DNA of 64,000 nucleotides from an uncultured Lachnospiraceae bacterium (GCA_947173945.1 CAMWGV010000007.1:1-64000), one strand, 5' to 3'. Numbered from the stretch's first letter, positions 29,681 to 39,785 are shown. Numbers and translations: made by a program. Notes: generated by a model not told the origin, from the letters alone.

Positions 29681-31129
29681 TTAAACATTTTTTCCCTTTA
29701 TCCAAATCGATGGACTAAATAAAAGCAACAGTGGAAATAACTCAAGCCTTCCTGCCAGCATATCAAACATCAAAACAAACTTGGAAAACACACTAAAGCC
29801 TGCAAAATTCTGTGTAGGCCCCACTGCCTCAAGTCCAGGTCCAATATTATTTATGGACGCAACAACTGCGGTAAAGTTTGTAACAAGACTCTTACCATCA
29901 AAGGAAAGTAAAAATACAGACAATGCAAAAAGCATTGTAAAGGTTATAAAGTATACATTTGTTGCACGTAAAATCTCATGTTCTACAACCTTGCCCTCCA
30001 TCTTTACCTTTTTAACACTTCTCGGATGTATATATGATACAATTTCTTTTCCAACCGTTTTACATAGAATTATAATTCTTGAAACCTTAATTCCTCCGCC
30101 TGTACTTCCTGCACATGCACCAATGAACATAATCAATATGAGAATTGTCTGTGATGTATGTGGCCATAGATCAAAATCTGCAGTACAAAATCCGGTTGTA
30201 GTCATAACCGATGCCACCTGAAATGACACGTGCCTTATTGCATCTGCCGCAGACTCCCACAAGTCCCTTACATTAACAAAAATTATAACAATTGATGTCA
30301 ACATAATAAGCAGATATGTTCTTGCCTCCTCATGCTTTATTGCCATTCCGAATTTCTTCATAAATATAAGAAAATATACACTGAAATTAACTCCGAACAG
30401 TATCATAAAAACGGTAACTACCCACTGTATATATGGACTTGCACTTATAAGGCTGTCATTCCTTATCGCAAAGCCTCCTGTTCCGGCAGTTGACATAGCT
30501 GTGGTCACAGCCTCAAAAAACCTCATTTTTCCGGCAAGTAAAAATATGACCTCAACGATTGTAAGCACAATATAAATGCCATACAGATAAATAGCGGTCT
30601 GCCTTACCTTAGGCACCAGCTTTCCCACAGATGGCCCCGGACTTTCAGCCTTCATAAGGTTCATATTGGAGCCTCCTGTAAGTGGTAAAATGGCAAGTAT
30701 AAACACAAGAACTCCCATTCCTCCAATCCAATGGGTAAAGCTGCGCCAAAACAAGCTGCATCTCGACAGACCTTCAATATTATTCAATATACTTGACCCT
30801 GTAGTTGTAAATCCTGATATTGTCTCAAAAAGTGCATCAACAAAATTTGGTATATCTCCATTTAGTACAAATGGAAGGCATCCTATAACAGACATAAGTA
30901 TCCAGCTTAATGCGACAGTCACAAACCCTTCTTTCACATAGAACGTCATATTTTTAGGCTTACGCATTACCGTAAGCCCACCGACCAGAACACAGGCAAG
31001 CATAACCCAGAGAAATGCAAGCCCCTGGGTTTCACCCTTTATTGCTGCAACGAGACATGGCATTGTCATAAATGCCGCCTCAAAATTCATTATCCATCCT
31101 AAAATATATACAACAATTGCGTAGTTCAT
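29681..31129 (-). CDS. trkH: Potassium uptake protein TrkH
   Basis: FTTTGSSIL, FRSFTHWIGGMGVLVF, STAGTGGFAIRND, GACAGSTGGGIKVSR. Confidence 0.92.
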   Translation of the reverse strand: MNYAIVVYILGWIMNFEAAFMTMPCLVAAIKGETQGLAFLWVMLACVLVGGLTVMRKPKNMTFYVKEGFVTVALSWILMSVIGCLPFVLNGDIPNFVDALFETISGFTTTGSSILNNIEGLSRCSLFWRSFTHWIGGMGVLVFILAILPLTGGSNMNLMKAESPGPSVGKLVPKVRQTAIYLYGIYIVLTIVEVIFLLAGKMRFFEAVTTAMSTAGTGGFAIRNDSLISASPYIQWVVTVFMILFGVNFSVYFLIFMKKFGMAIKHEEARTYLLIMLTSIVIIFVNVRDLWESAADAIRHVSFQVASVMTTTGFCTADFDLWPHTSQTILILIMFIGACAGSTGGGIKVSRIIILCKTVGKEIVSYIHPRSVKKVKMEGKVVEHEILRATNVYFITFTMLFALSVFLLSFDGKSLVTNFTAVVASINNIGPGLEAVGPTQNFAGFSVFSKFVLMFDMLAGRLELFPLLLLFSPSIWIKGKNV

Positions 31130-31147
31130 GTTAAACCTCTGTATATC

Positions 31148-32539
31148 TTATTTCAAAATATCTGCTATATCATAAAAGCCTGTCTGCTTTGTGATTATTA
31201 CAACCCGGTCTCCACCCTTTATGACATCGCTGCCTCGTGGAATAATTACTTTACCATTTCTGCTAAGACATGCTAATAAAAGCTCCTCTTTAAGTGGAAG
31301 GTCCATAATCTGTCTTCCAACAACAGGAGAACTGTCCTCAACCAAAAACTCCAGTGCTTCCGCCCGATTGTCGAATATATTGTAAAGGGTTTCTATGTTA
31401 CTGCTACCTATGGAATTTTTCATAGCCCTGACATAGCCCAGAATATTTTCTGACGTCATATATCTAGGATAAATAACACTTCCCATATCCAGATTTTCAA
31501 TTACATCAGTAAAGGTTGTTCTGTTTATTTTTGTAATAACCTTTGTATTGGATATCCGCTTTGCAAACAGTGTGAGAAGTATATTTTCTTCATCAATACC
31601 GGTAAGTGGTACAAAGGCTTCTGTCTTCATAATGCCTTCCTCTTTCAGAAGCTCCACATCACCACCATCACCATATATGACAAGTGCTTTGGGAAGAAGA
31701 ACTGACAGCTCCTCACATCTTTTCGGATTTGATTCTATTATCTTTACATCTATATTCATGTCAGTAAGCTGTTTTGCAAGATAATACGAAGTTTTACCAC
31801 CACCGATTATCATACAGTTCCTTACCTGATGTGTCTCGACACCAATCTGCTTAAAAAACATCTGGGTATTTTTCGGCGTAGCAATAAACGAAACTACATC
31901 CTTTTCTTCAAGTGTATAATTTCCATCCGGTATAACAAGGTTTTCTCCCCGTTCAACACCACAAATCAGTATATCACTTTTGAAATCTTTATTTATATTT
32001 GCTATTTTACGGTCATGCAAAATGCTGTTTTCCGGAATTCTGAATTTCACAAGCTCTGCATGGCCTTTTGCAAACGAGTTAATATCCAAAGCTGTAGGGA
32101 GACGCAGTAATCTTGCCATTTCTTTTGCAATCTCAAGCTCCGGATTGATAATAAGAGATATACCAAGCTGATCACGCAGATAGCTTAATTCCTCACTGTA
32201 ATCCGGATTTCTCACCCTTGCAACAGCAACACACCTGCTGACCTTTTTTGCAATTGTACAACACAAAAGATTCAACTCATCTGACTCAGTCACCGCAATA
32301 ATTAAATGTGCTTTATCAATGCCAGCTTCAAGCTGCACCTTGTAGCTGGAGCCATTCCCCGTTATACCCATGACGTCATATGTGTTTGTAACCTTCTGTA
32401 CGACCTCCGCATTCTGGTCTATTATAGTTATATCGTGGTTTGCCTGCCTCAGCTTTTCCACAAGCGTCACTCCGACCTTGCCACATCCAACTATTATAAT
32501 GTTAAATCCCTGACTTCTCTTATCAAACGGATTTTTCAT
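31148..32539 (-). CDS. trkA: Trk potassium transport regulator TrkA
   Basis: NIIIVGCGKVGVTLVEKL and second Rossmann NCMIIGGGKTSYYLAKQL; SD AAGGAGAG before MKNPFDKRSQ (ORF-track start lies within the leader stem). Confidence 0.92.
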   Translation of the reverse strand: MKNPFDKRSQGFNIIIVGCGKVGVTLVEKLRQANHDITIIDQNAEVVQKVTNTYDVMGITGNGSSYKVQLEAGIDKAHLIIAVTESDELNLLCCTIAKKVSRCVAVARVRNPDYSEELSYLRDQLGISLIINPELEIAKEMARLLRLPTALDINSFAKGHAELVKFRIPENSILHDRKIANINKDFKSDILICGVERGENLVIPDGNYTLEEKDVVSFIATPKNTQMFFKQIGVETHQVRNCMIIGGGKTSYYLAKQLTDMNIDVKIIESNPKRCEELSVLLPKALVIYGDGGDVELLKEEGIMKTEAFVPLTGIDEENILLTLFAKRISNTKVITKINRTTFTDVIENLDMGSVIYPRYMTSENILGYVRAMKNSIGSSNIETLYNIFDNRAEALEFLVEDSSPVVGRQIMDLPLKEELLLACLSRNGKVIIPRGSDVIKGGDRVVIITKQTGFYDIADILK

Positions 32540-32563
32540 AATATGTACTCTCTCCTTCATTAT

Positions 32564-32643
32564 GAACATCAGCCCATTTATAATTTACTTTCAGCAAAGA
32601 GCTGATGCTACATGTCAGATTTTCATAGAAAACTTGACACATC
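32564..32643 (-). ncRNA. Candidate structured cis-regulatory leader (copy 2, upstream of trkA)
   Basis: Minus strand TGTGTCAAGTTTTCTATGAAAATCTGACATGTAGCATCAGCTCTTTGCTGAAAGTAAATTATAAATGGGCTGATGTTC; TATTAT -10-like box at 32654-32659 just upstream. Confidence 0.6.
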
Positions 32644-32725
32644 CTTTAAAACCATAATACCTTATCTTATCAACCTATATTACTCCAAAATATATCATTT
32701 TTCAACACAAAGTAATGTTACAATT

Positions 32726-33640
32726 TTATCCTAATCTCAGCATTTCATCTATGCATATTTTTGCCTTTTCCATCACATCATCAGGCAGAGAAATCCGTTC
32801 TCCTGTGTTGTCCGTAAGACACTTATACACATCTCCCAGTGTTGTAAGCCTCATATCATTACATATTAAATCCCTGGACAACTCATAAAACTGCTTGTCA
32901 GGCTGTTCAAACTGCAAATGCTGTACTATGCTGTTTTCTGTGCCGATAATAAATTCTTTTGCTTCACTTTCCTTTGCATAGCTCATAATGCCTGTTGTGC
33001 TGCCTATATAATCTGCCCTGCCCACAACCTCCGGCTTGCACTCAGGATGTACAAGGAGAAGTGCATCGGGATGCTCATTTTTTGCTCTCTTCACATCTTC
33101 CACCGTTACTGCCGCATGTCTCGGGCAACCGCCCTGTAATACCTTTATCTCCTTTTCAGGAACCTGCTTGCTTACCCAATCCCCTAAGTTACAATCAGGT
33201 ATAAATATTATTTTGTCTGCATCCATTGCCCTTACAATTTTAACTGCCGATGCGGATGTGACACATACATCACACACGGTCTTAAGGCTTGCAGTTGTAT
33301 TGATATATGCCACAACGCTGTATCCCGGATTTTCTTCCTTGAGTCTTTCTATGTCCGCAACGCTAAACTGCTCTGCCATAGGACAGCCGGCACCACTTTT
33401 CGGCAATATCACATTTTTATCCGGTGATAACAGCTTAACTGTCTCTGCCATAAATCTCACACCGCACATAATAATATTTTTCTGCGGTGCATTTACCGCC
33501 TGCTCAGCAAGCCCAAATGAATCCCCTATGTAATCTGCAATTTCCCAAAGGTCATGACTCTGATACGCATGCACAAGTATGCACACATCCTGTTCCTTTT
33601 TTAATCGTCGTATCTCATCCTGCATTTCCTGTATTTTCAT
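32726..33640 (-). CDS. nadA: Quinolinate synthase A
   Basis: VHAYQSHDLWEIADYIGDSFGLA; MCGVRFMAETVKLLSPDKNVILP; LVHPECKPEV. Confidence 0.93.
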   Translation of the reverse strand: MKIQEMQDEIRRLKKEQDVCILVHAYQSHDLWEIADYIGDSFGLAEQAVNAPQKNIIMCGVRFMAETVKLLSPDKNVILPKSGAGCPMAEQFSVADIERLKEENPGYSVVAYINTTASLKTVCDVCVTSASAVKIVRAMDADKIIFIPDCNLGDWVSKQVPEKEIKVLQGGCPRHAAVTVEDVKRAKNEHPDALLLVHPECKPEVVGRADYIGSTTGIMSYAKESEAKEFIIGTENSIVQHLQFEQPDKQFYELSRDLICNDMRLTTLGDVYKCLTDNTGERISLPDDVMEKAKICIDEMLRLG

Positions 33641-33685
33641 TTTCTCTCTCCAAATTAATTTATGAAATATTTACCTGCCTTATAT

Positions 33686-33713
33686 GGCTGTTGCACTAAG
33701 AATATTATATCGT
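33686..33713. repeat. Half copy of GGCTGTTGCACTAAGAATATT repeat
   Basis: GGCTGTTGCACTAAGAATATTATATC, near-identical to left arm at 49584-49610. Confidence 0.7.
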
Positions 33714-33722
33714 AACAACAAA

Positions 33723-33754
33723 AAGGCCTGCGTCAATTATATGTCGCAAGCCTT
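33723..33754 (-). repeat. Hairpin, terminator-like on minus strand
   Basis: AAGGCCTGCG ... CGCAAGCCTT; minus strand runs into TTTTTG. Confidence 0.5.
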
Positions 33755-33805
33755 AAAGTGTCAACAAACCGTTTTCATTAGCGCAGCGCTCATAAAAAAC
33801 TCGAG

Positions 33806-33843
33806 CTATAGTACTTCTGATCTTACGGTCGGAAGCACTATAG
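33806..33843. repeat. 15-bp-arm hairpin
   Basis: CTATAGTACTTCTGA-tcttacgg-TCGGAAGCACTATAG. Confidence 0.75.
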
Positions 33844-33979
33844 CGTTAACTATTAACATATTGTTGTGATTGTGCTATAATTTTTAGTAAGATAAATTCC
33901 TATCTTTTAATAGATTTTTTCGTTTGCCGGAGCTATATTTTTGACTGAATACAATTTTTATCTTTTGAGGAGACAATAT

Positions 33980-35083
33980 ATGAATGTAAAAAAACTAATA
34001 GCTGTCTTAGGCTGTGTACTCATGACATTTTCACTCACTTCCTGTATCCGGGAAAGTAAAGAGCAGAAAAAATTGAATTCGCAGCATATTGAAACTGCTA
34101 AGGAAAATGCCCGAAATTATATAATGCAGAAATACGGATTTGAAGCAGAAATCACGGACGCTGAGCTTGAATATAAACAAGGTATTTTAAGTGCTTCTCC
34201 TCTGACAACTGTATTTGTGAGAATGAATCACAATGGCAGGAATTTCGGCGTTTACATTGATGGCAGTTCTTCTAATACTGATGGATATGATAACTATCAG
34301 GCAGAAGATTTACAAGCGGCAGTTTGGGAGGAATGTGAATCGCTGATTCCGGGAGTTTCTTCCATTTTCATATCTTCAAGTGAGGTTTCCACTGGATATG
34401 ACCCGATCGAGGCTGAATGCAAAAATATGCACCATGAGTATTTTGACGGCACGAATGCAGCTGATGTTTTGCTGTCGGCATCATCATGCAGTATTACCGT
34501 CTGCTATGTTAATACTGATTTTTCGGCATTGCAGGATACACATTTATTTGATAAGTTCTGCGTTGGGGATTGTGACACTGTATCGTTCATTTCTTACCGT
34601 TCGGAAGCCGATCAGACACTCGGTTCGCTGGATACCGGACCAGAAAATGCGCTTTATGTGGACTGTTGCTATACTCTGACCAATTCGGGCGGAACAATGC
34701 AGAGCTATGAAATCGGAGAATATGATTATTTTTACTACTATGTAAAGGACGGAAATCTATCGGATGTGAGTATCAGTAAAATTACTCCCGATTACCCATA
34801 CAATTGGGATGGACATGGTTCATCTAATGCGGAAATTGCATCTGATGCTTTTTCCGTAAGCTCCAATAAGGACTGCACTGTTTATATATATTTCCCGACT
34901 GACAAAATCAAAAACTACGGCTATTATACGCGTTTTGCAATATGCAGACGAAGTGAAGAAGAAACAAAATTCTCCAGTTCCTCCAGTTCTTATATACAGA
35001 CTACAACCAGACATTATCATATTGAGAATTTCAAAATCAAGTCTGATGAAGATTTTTATTTCGTGTTTCTTGATGACAGATGA
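33980..35083 (+). CDS. Lipoprotein of unknown function
   Basis: MNVKKLIAVLGCVLMTFSLTSCIRE lipobox; SD GAGGAG. Confidence 0.75.
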   Translation: MNVKKLIAVLGCVLMTFSLTSCIRESKEQKKLNSQHIETAKENARNYIMQKYGFEAEITDAELEYKQGILSASPLTTVFVRMNHNGRNFGVYIDGSSSNTDGYDNYQAEDLQAAVWEECESLIPGVSSIFISSSEVSTGYDPIEAECKNMHHEYFDGTNAADVLLSASSCSITVCYVNTDFSALQDTHLFDKFCVGDCDTVSFISYRSEADQTLGSLDTGPENALYVDCCYTLTNSGGTMQSYEIGEYDYFYYYVKDGNLSDVSISKITPDYPYNWDGHGSSNAEIASDAFSVSSNKDCTVYIYFPTDKIKNYGYYTRFAICRRSEEETKFSSSSSSYIQTTTRHYHIENFKIKSDEDFYFVFLDDR

Positions 35084-35131
35084 AGAAATACTATAAATTC
35101 TGATTTATACAAGTAATACACTATCAGAAAC

Positions 35132-35168
35132 AAGCCCGAAAACGATTCATCCAAACCGCTTTCGGGCT
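35132..35168. terminator. Terminator between convergent genes
   Basis: AGCCCGAAAaCG ... cGCTTTCGGGCT. Confidence 0.7.
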
Positions 35169-35212
35169 AAAAACTTTTAATGGGTATTCCACTATTAAAC
35201 GGTGTTTTTTAG

Positions 35213-36385
35213 CTAAACAGCCAAATCAACATGCTGCATCGTGCCAACACCGCCGCTTTCCTTAAGGTAAACGCCCGTGCTTCTGATGACTCCGTTTGTC
35301 TTGTTTGTCTCCATATCATTAAGTGAAAACTCTGTGGAGGCATTTCCCAGATATAGCGCTCCTACATCTGCAGATTTCAGATCCATCAGGATATCGTTTC
35401 CGTTTTCATCCTTGGTCCATACCCTGAGATCCTTATAAATACTGTCCGCTTCATCAATCCAGCCATTGCCGTCCTCATCATAGGCGGCAAGGTCGGCGAA
35501 GCCATCTCCGCTCTTTGTACCAAACAGCTCCGAACCATCGTTTATCTTTCCGTCGCCATTCCTGTCCAAAGCGATAAATCCGCTTCCCTTTCCTGCAAAA
35601 GACATTTCTTCTTCCTTTCCGTCTGCGTCCAGGTCAAACAGAAATTTCATGTCTGATACAGTTGCAGTGTTACTGTCAAGATTGATAACAAGAGGGTCGC
35701 AAAGAGTAAGCGTCTCCTGTGTAAGCGTTTCATAACGCTGGCAAAAGCCTCGTGACATCTCCACTGTTACACCAAAGTTTATTTCCCTGCCGTCAGCAGT
35801 TTTTGCAATGCCCTTTGCCTCATAGGCTGTATGCTCTGTCTCTGCAAAAAAGCCCGAGGTAACTGTTGTACGGGTCATTGTAGACAATTTGCTTACTGAA
35901 CGGCTTCCGCCTGTTCCGCTTCCTATGTCAACAACTTCTCCGCCATTTAATGACAGGCTTCCCATAAACTCCGATGTTCTTGATGATGCTCTCAGTGATT
36001 TCTCAAGATATTCAAAACTATTATTTTTGACGTATTTGCCACGTCCAAAGGCTTTCCGGAAGGATTCTAAAAGATTTCTGAGCAATTGAAGCTTAGGGTC
36101 CTCTCTCACTTCAAACTGACCATTTACTCCATCCGCACCGCCGACATGCCTGCGGGCGCCGTCCTTTAAATTATCAATTTGACGTTTTTGTTTCTCCTGC
36201 TCTGTTTTCTTCTGGTTTTCCTTGTAAGCCTTGATTTGTTCCATCATATTTTTGGATTCTTGGGAAATTTTGAGCGTAACAGAAGCAGCATCGTTTCTCT
36301 CCTGGACAGAGACCTGCTCCTCCTGCCTGATACTGCTGTAGCTCCTGCTTGAGGACATAGCTACAGTACTTGAATTAATAATCAT
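35213..36385 (-). CDS. Calcium-binding-like (EF-hand/VCBS-type) protein, function unknown
   Basis: ALDRNGDGKINDGSELFG and YDEDGNGWIDEADSIY; no signal peptide evident. Confidence 0.75.
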   Translation of the reverse strand: MIINSSTVAMSSSRSYSSIRQEEQVSVQERNDAASVTLKISQESKNMMEQIKAYKENQKKTEQEKQKRQIDNLKDGARRHVGGADGVNGQFEVREDPKLQLLRNLLESFRKAFGRGKYVKNNSFEYLEKSLRASSRTSEFMGSLSLNGGEVVDIGSGTGGSRSVSKLSTMTRTTVTSGFFAETEHTAYEAKGIAKTADGREINFGVTVEMSRGFCQRYETLTQETLTLCDPLVINLDSNTATVSDMKFLFDLDADGKEEEMSFAGKGSGFIALDRNGDGKINDGSELFGTKSGDGFADLAAYDEDGNGWIDEADSIYKDLRVWTKDENGNDILMDLKSADVGALYLGNASTEFSLNDMETNKTNGVIRSTGVYLKESGGVGTMQHVDLAV

Positions 36386-36389
36386 GGTA

Positions 36390-36500
36390 TCGCATCCTTT
36401 CTAACCATAATTCCCGTGCATAGCACACATCAGTTACGGGCAAATCCATTCACCCAAGGTGGTTCGCCTGCTTTCCATAGCAGGCGAGACAACACCTCAT
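36390..36500 (-). promoter_or_regulatory. Structured 5' leader with GGA-loop hairpins (possible CsrA target)
   Basis: Minus strand CGCCTGCT-ATGGAA-AGCAGGCG, GGGTGAATGGATTTGCCC, SD AAAGGA; CCCGT...ACGGG stem. Confidence 0.5.
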
Positions 36501-36545
36501 ATTCTATATCGTCATTTGATTAATATAATTTAATAGTTAAAAAAT

Positions 36546-39500
36546 TTATTTTTTCTTCCACCGTGCATATAGTGTTACTGTTCCGCCTGACTTCGCAGAC
36601 AGATTCTTTATTTTCGCCTTATTTTTGTATATTTTCTTTGCTCGTGGCTTTAAGCTCCAACCAATAAAGGTATATCCATCACGTACAAATTTATTTGCCG
36701 GCAACCGATATACTGTTCCATACTTTCTTGAAAGAAGTGAGGTCATTTTTCCGCTTGTTGCCCCATTTCCTTTAAATACAATTTTGTATTTATTTGGTCT
36801 CCATTTTGCATAAAGCTTCTTGTTTCCAGTGCTTCCTTTCTTTATGCTTTTAACCTTCTTCGTATACTTTGCATCGCTGTACCAGCCAACAAATGTATAT
36901 CCCGTTCTCGTTGGCTTTTTCAACGTCCTGGTAGCTGTTGTCACATAGTAGCTCTTAGGATTTTTGCTATTGTTTTTACCACCTCTCAGGTAATATTTAA
37001 CTGTATACTTTGTAGCCTTCCATGTTGCATAAAGCTTAACCGTTCCGTTAGCGGAGGTTGTAAGATTTTTTACCGCTGCCTTATTTTTGTAGTTTTTCCC
37101 TTTCCCGTCTGACCTTGTGTTCCAGCCTGCAAATGTATATCCTGTCCTCTTAAATGCATTACTGCTAAGGGTTTTACTCACATCATATGTGGCACTGATT
37201 TTCTTCATAGTCCCTTTGGTCGCACCATTTGGAAGAAACTGTATGGTGTACTTGTTTGCCGTCCATTTTGCATAAAGCTTAACCTCACCGGAATTTCCTT
37301 TCGGTATCTTTGTTATTTTTGTAGTAAATGCAGCATCTGTATACCAGCCTGCAAATGTATACCCTGCTCTCGACGGTGCATACAACGTAATATCACCTGT
37401 ATACCTACTGTAGGATGCCGGATTAGACGGATTGTTCTTTCCTGAATTAAGCATATAGCTTATATTATAAGGTCCTATACCTTCCCCTCTTTTTTTCTCT
37501 GCACTATCCAGTATTTCAAGAGGATTCTGACCACCCAGTCCCGCATACTCATCACCTGTAAAACCATGCTTATTTTCCTTTATTAGCTTTTCAATTACCG
37601 TCGTACTGTTCGGAATCATACCCCTGTTATCAGCCATTTTATACATAACATATGGGTCACAGCAAAGTGTGTAAAGCACAAGTCCTGCCAAAGGATTTCC
37701 CACAGCTTCGCTTGTTCCACCTATATATGTTCCACCAAAGCTGAAGCTTAACGGTCCTGTACACACCTTATATGAGCCCTCTGAATCAAGCTCAGACAGC
37801 ATAGAAATAGACCCAAAAAATCCAAAAACATTGCCTGATAAATCATCTCTCCAATCATCTGACCCCAGTAAGCTTCCTGTATCGTAACCATTTGTAATAA
37901 GCTGTCCGTAATAATCCGTCTCAGAATCAAAGCCCTTTGCCAGCTCATTGAGCCTGTCTGAGCCGGAAGTCATGTAATAGCCTGCTGATTTCATATCCGA
38001 TGCAGTCACAAGAAAGCTTTCCCAATCTGATATTTTCTTCTCAACCTCCTCGGGCTCAGATGTTCCCAAAATCTCCTCAGCTATATCAGTTCTATAAATA
38101 AAGCATCCCGGCTGTACACTTCCTGCCAGCCCCTTTAAACCTTGCGCATCACTGCCTACCAGTTCCTCGTACAAGTAAGAATTGTACATTTTTTTAGTAA
38201 TACCCAGACTGCTTACCGGCACCATAAGAGCTTTCATCTCATCCATCATAGACAAATCAGAAGCAATAATCGACGGCTTTTCACTGCCTTTGGCTGCATC
38301 ATTCAGTAGTGTCTTATATTTATCGGATTGTCCCTTTACATCCAGATTTACAAAATGAACCTTTTCCTTATACTGAGGGTATACCTCATAAAAATACTTC
38401 AGATACTCTTCAAGTTCATTATCCCAACCATAGATATAAACATCTTTAGGGTTTGATGGTACATTAAATGCTCCTGAAGCATCCTCAAAACCACCAAGCT
38501 CCATAGTCCATGTTCCACCATAGTAATCACCCTCTGCACCCGGTGTAAATATTATATATCTCGTTTCTCCATGTGGAACTACAAGGCTGTACGAGGATTT
38601 CTTATTTGACTCAAAAGTTTCAATTTCATAGCTTCCGTCCGTTGGGTTTATTATGTAAAGATGACTGTTGTTAAACTGATCATCTCTCATTCCTCCTATT
38701 TCTTCATAAGAGAAATTAAAACCATATGTACCCTCTGTAAGTGTGTACGCAAGTCCCTCTATATAATTTCCTGCGTAATTTCCCTCAACATAATTGTCCC
38801 TGTATTTGATATTGTAAACCAAATCTTCAATCTTCGTAGGCCGTAGTACATAATAAAGCGGTTCTGCACCTGTAAGTTCAACTTCCTCTACGATTTCAGC
38901 CGTCACATTATATGTGTCCGCAGTTGTTTCAATCCATATATATACTGGTATCTCGGCATCATGCCAATTACCTATGGAATATCTTCCCAACGATACTCTG
39001 CTTATATTCAGCCCCTGATATGTTCCTTTCCCCAGCGCATCTATATCATAAATATATAAGCTGTTTTTTTCTCCTACATCTATAATGAGATCTGTTCTTT
39101 CAGGAATATCAAGCCTTAACAATGCACCCGTCCCTGTTTTTACAGTACGCGAACCACTTTCCGGCGACACAACATAGCTATACACTGTATCGCTTACCAA
39201 ACCACTTACACTATCTCCGGCAATTAATGTACCATATTCCATACTCTCGACTGATAAAACCGGCTCAATATCACATACTGCTTCATTGATACCTGAATAC
39301 ATTAAATAGCAGTCCGTTATATCTTCATTGGAATTTGTAACAACACACTCACTTTGGGCACCCTCATTTGAAAGTTCACCTGCACATATATATGGCTTAG
39401 TGAGAGCATCCGCACCCTTTCCCTGATAAACACAAAGCACTGCACCTTCCGTATCCTTCGCTAATGTGGCATCCCCATAAGAAAGCTTAAGCCTATAGCT

Positions 39501-39785
39501 CTCGTTTGCCCCAAGTGTAAAATGATAAAGTCCTATATTGTCATATTCCTCCATACCCGCATCACTGCTTACAGGTACATATATGCTATCAAAGGATGCA
39601 GACATATTGACAGAAGCCGTTTTTTCGTCATCAAGCTCAATATCAACGGCTGAATCTCTTATATCCGATAGTGTTTTTGCTCCATTATCTGTCGCATGCA
39701 CCACATTTGGATTGGTAACAAACGCACTGCAAACCAGCATAGAGAAAACCAATAAATATGCAATAACCTTTTTATATTTTTTCAT
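36546..39785 (-). CDS. Large secreted/surface protein: solute-binding-like domain plus four C-terminal InlB/Listeria-Bacteroides (Flg_new) repeats
   Basis: Signal peptide MKKYKKVIAYLLVFSMLVCSAF; four GYTFxGW...LYAxW repeats; ABC-SBP-like central region (IIASDLSMMDEMK...PGCFIYRTDIAEEILG). Confidence 0.82.
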   Translation of the reverse strand: MKKYKKVIAYLLVFSMLVCSAFVTNPNVVHATDNGAKTLSDIRDSAVDIELDDEKTASVNMSASFDSIYVPVSSDAGMEEYDNIGLYHFTLGANESYRLKLSYGDATLAKDTEGAVLCVYQGKGADALTKPYICAGELSNEGAQSECVVTNSNEDITDCYLMYSGINEAVCDIEPVLSVESMEYGTLIAGDSVSGLVSDTVYSYVVSPESGSRTVKTGTGALLRLDIPERTDLIIDVGEKNSLYIYDIDALGKGTYQGLNISRVSLGRYSIGNWHDAEIPVYIWIETTADTYNVTAEIVEEVELTGAEPLYYVLRPTKIEDLVYNIKYRDNYVEGNYAGNYIEGLAYTLTEGTYGFNFSYEEIGGMRDDQFNNSHLYIINPTDGSYEIETFESNKKSSYSLVVPHGETRYIIFTPGAEGDYYGGTWTMELGGFEDASGAFNVPSNPKDVYIYGWDNELEEYLKYFYEVYPQYKEKVHFVNLDVKGQSDKYKTLLNDAAKGSEKPSIIASDLSMMDEMKALMVPVSSLGITKKMYNSYLYEELVGSDAQGLKGLAGSVQPGCFIYRTDIAEEILGTSEPEEVEKKISDWESFLVTASDMKSAGYYMTSGSDRLNELAKGFDSETDYYGQLITNGYDTGSLLGSDDWRDDLSGNVFGFFGSISMLSELDSEGSYKVCTGPLSFSFGGTYIGGTSEAVGNPLAGLVLYTLCCDPYVMYKMADNRGMIPNSTTVIEKLIKENKHGFTGDEYAGLGGQNPLEILDSAEKKRGEGIGPYNISYMLNSGKNNPSNPASYSRYTGDITLYAPSRAGYTFAGWYTDAAFTTKITKIPKGNSGEVKLYAKWTANKYTIQFLPNGATKGTMKKISATYDVSKTLSSNAFKRTGYTFAGWNTRSDGKGKNYKNKAAVKNLTTSANGTVKLYATWKATKYTVKYYLRGGKNNSKNPKSYYVTTATRTLKKPTRTGYTFVGWYSDAKYTKKVKSIKKGSTGNKKLYAKWRPNKYKIVFKGNGATSGKMTSLLSRKYGTVYRLPANKFVRDGYTFIGWSLKPRAKKIYKNKAKIKNLSAKSGGTVTLYARWKKK

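Noticed and set aside
32564-32643. ydaO-type c-di-AMP riboswitch upstream of trkA
   Set aside because: Too short and lacking the conserved ydaO core as I know it; kept only as an unassigned structured leader.
33036-33533. 165 aa plus-strand ORF opposite nadA
   Set aside because: Antisense to conserved nadA, no recognisable domain, no good SD.
36390-36500. Cyclic-di-GMP (GEMM) riboswitch upstream of the EF-hand-like gene
   Set aside because: The remembered GEMM-I and class II consensus segments are not present; a CsrA-like explanation fits the GGA loops better, though neither is proven.
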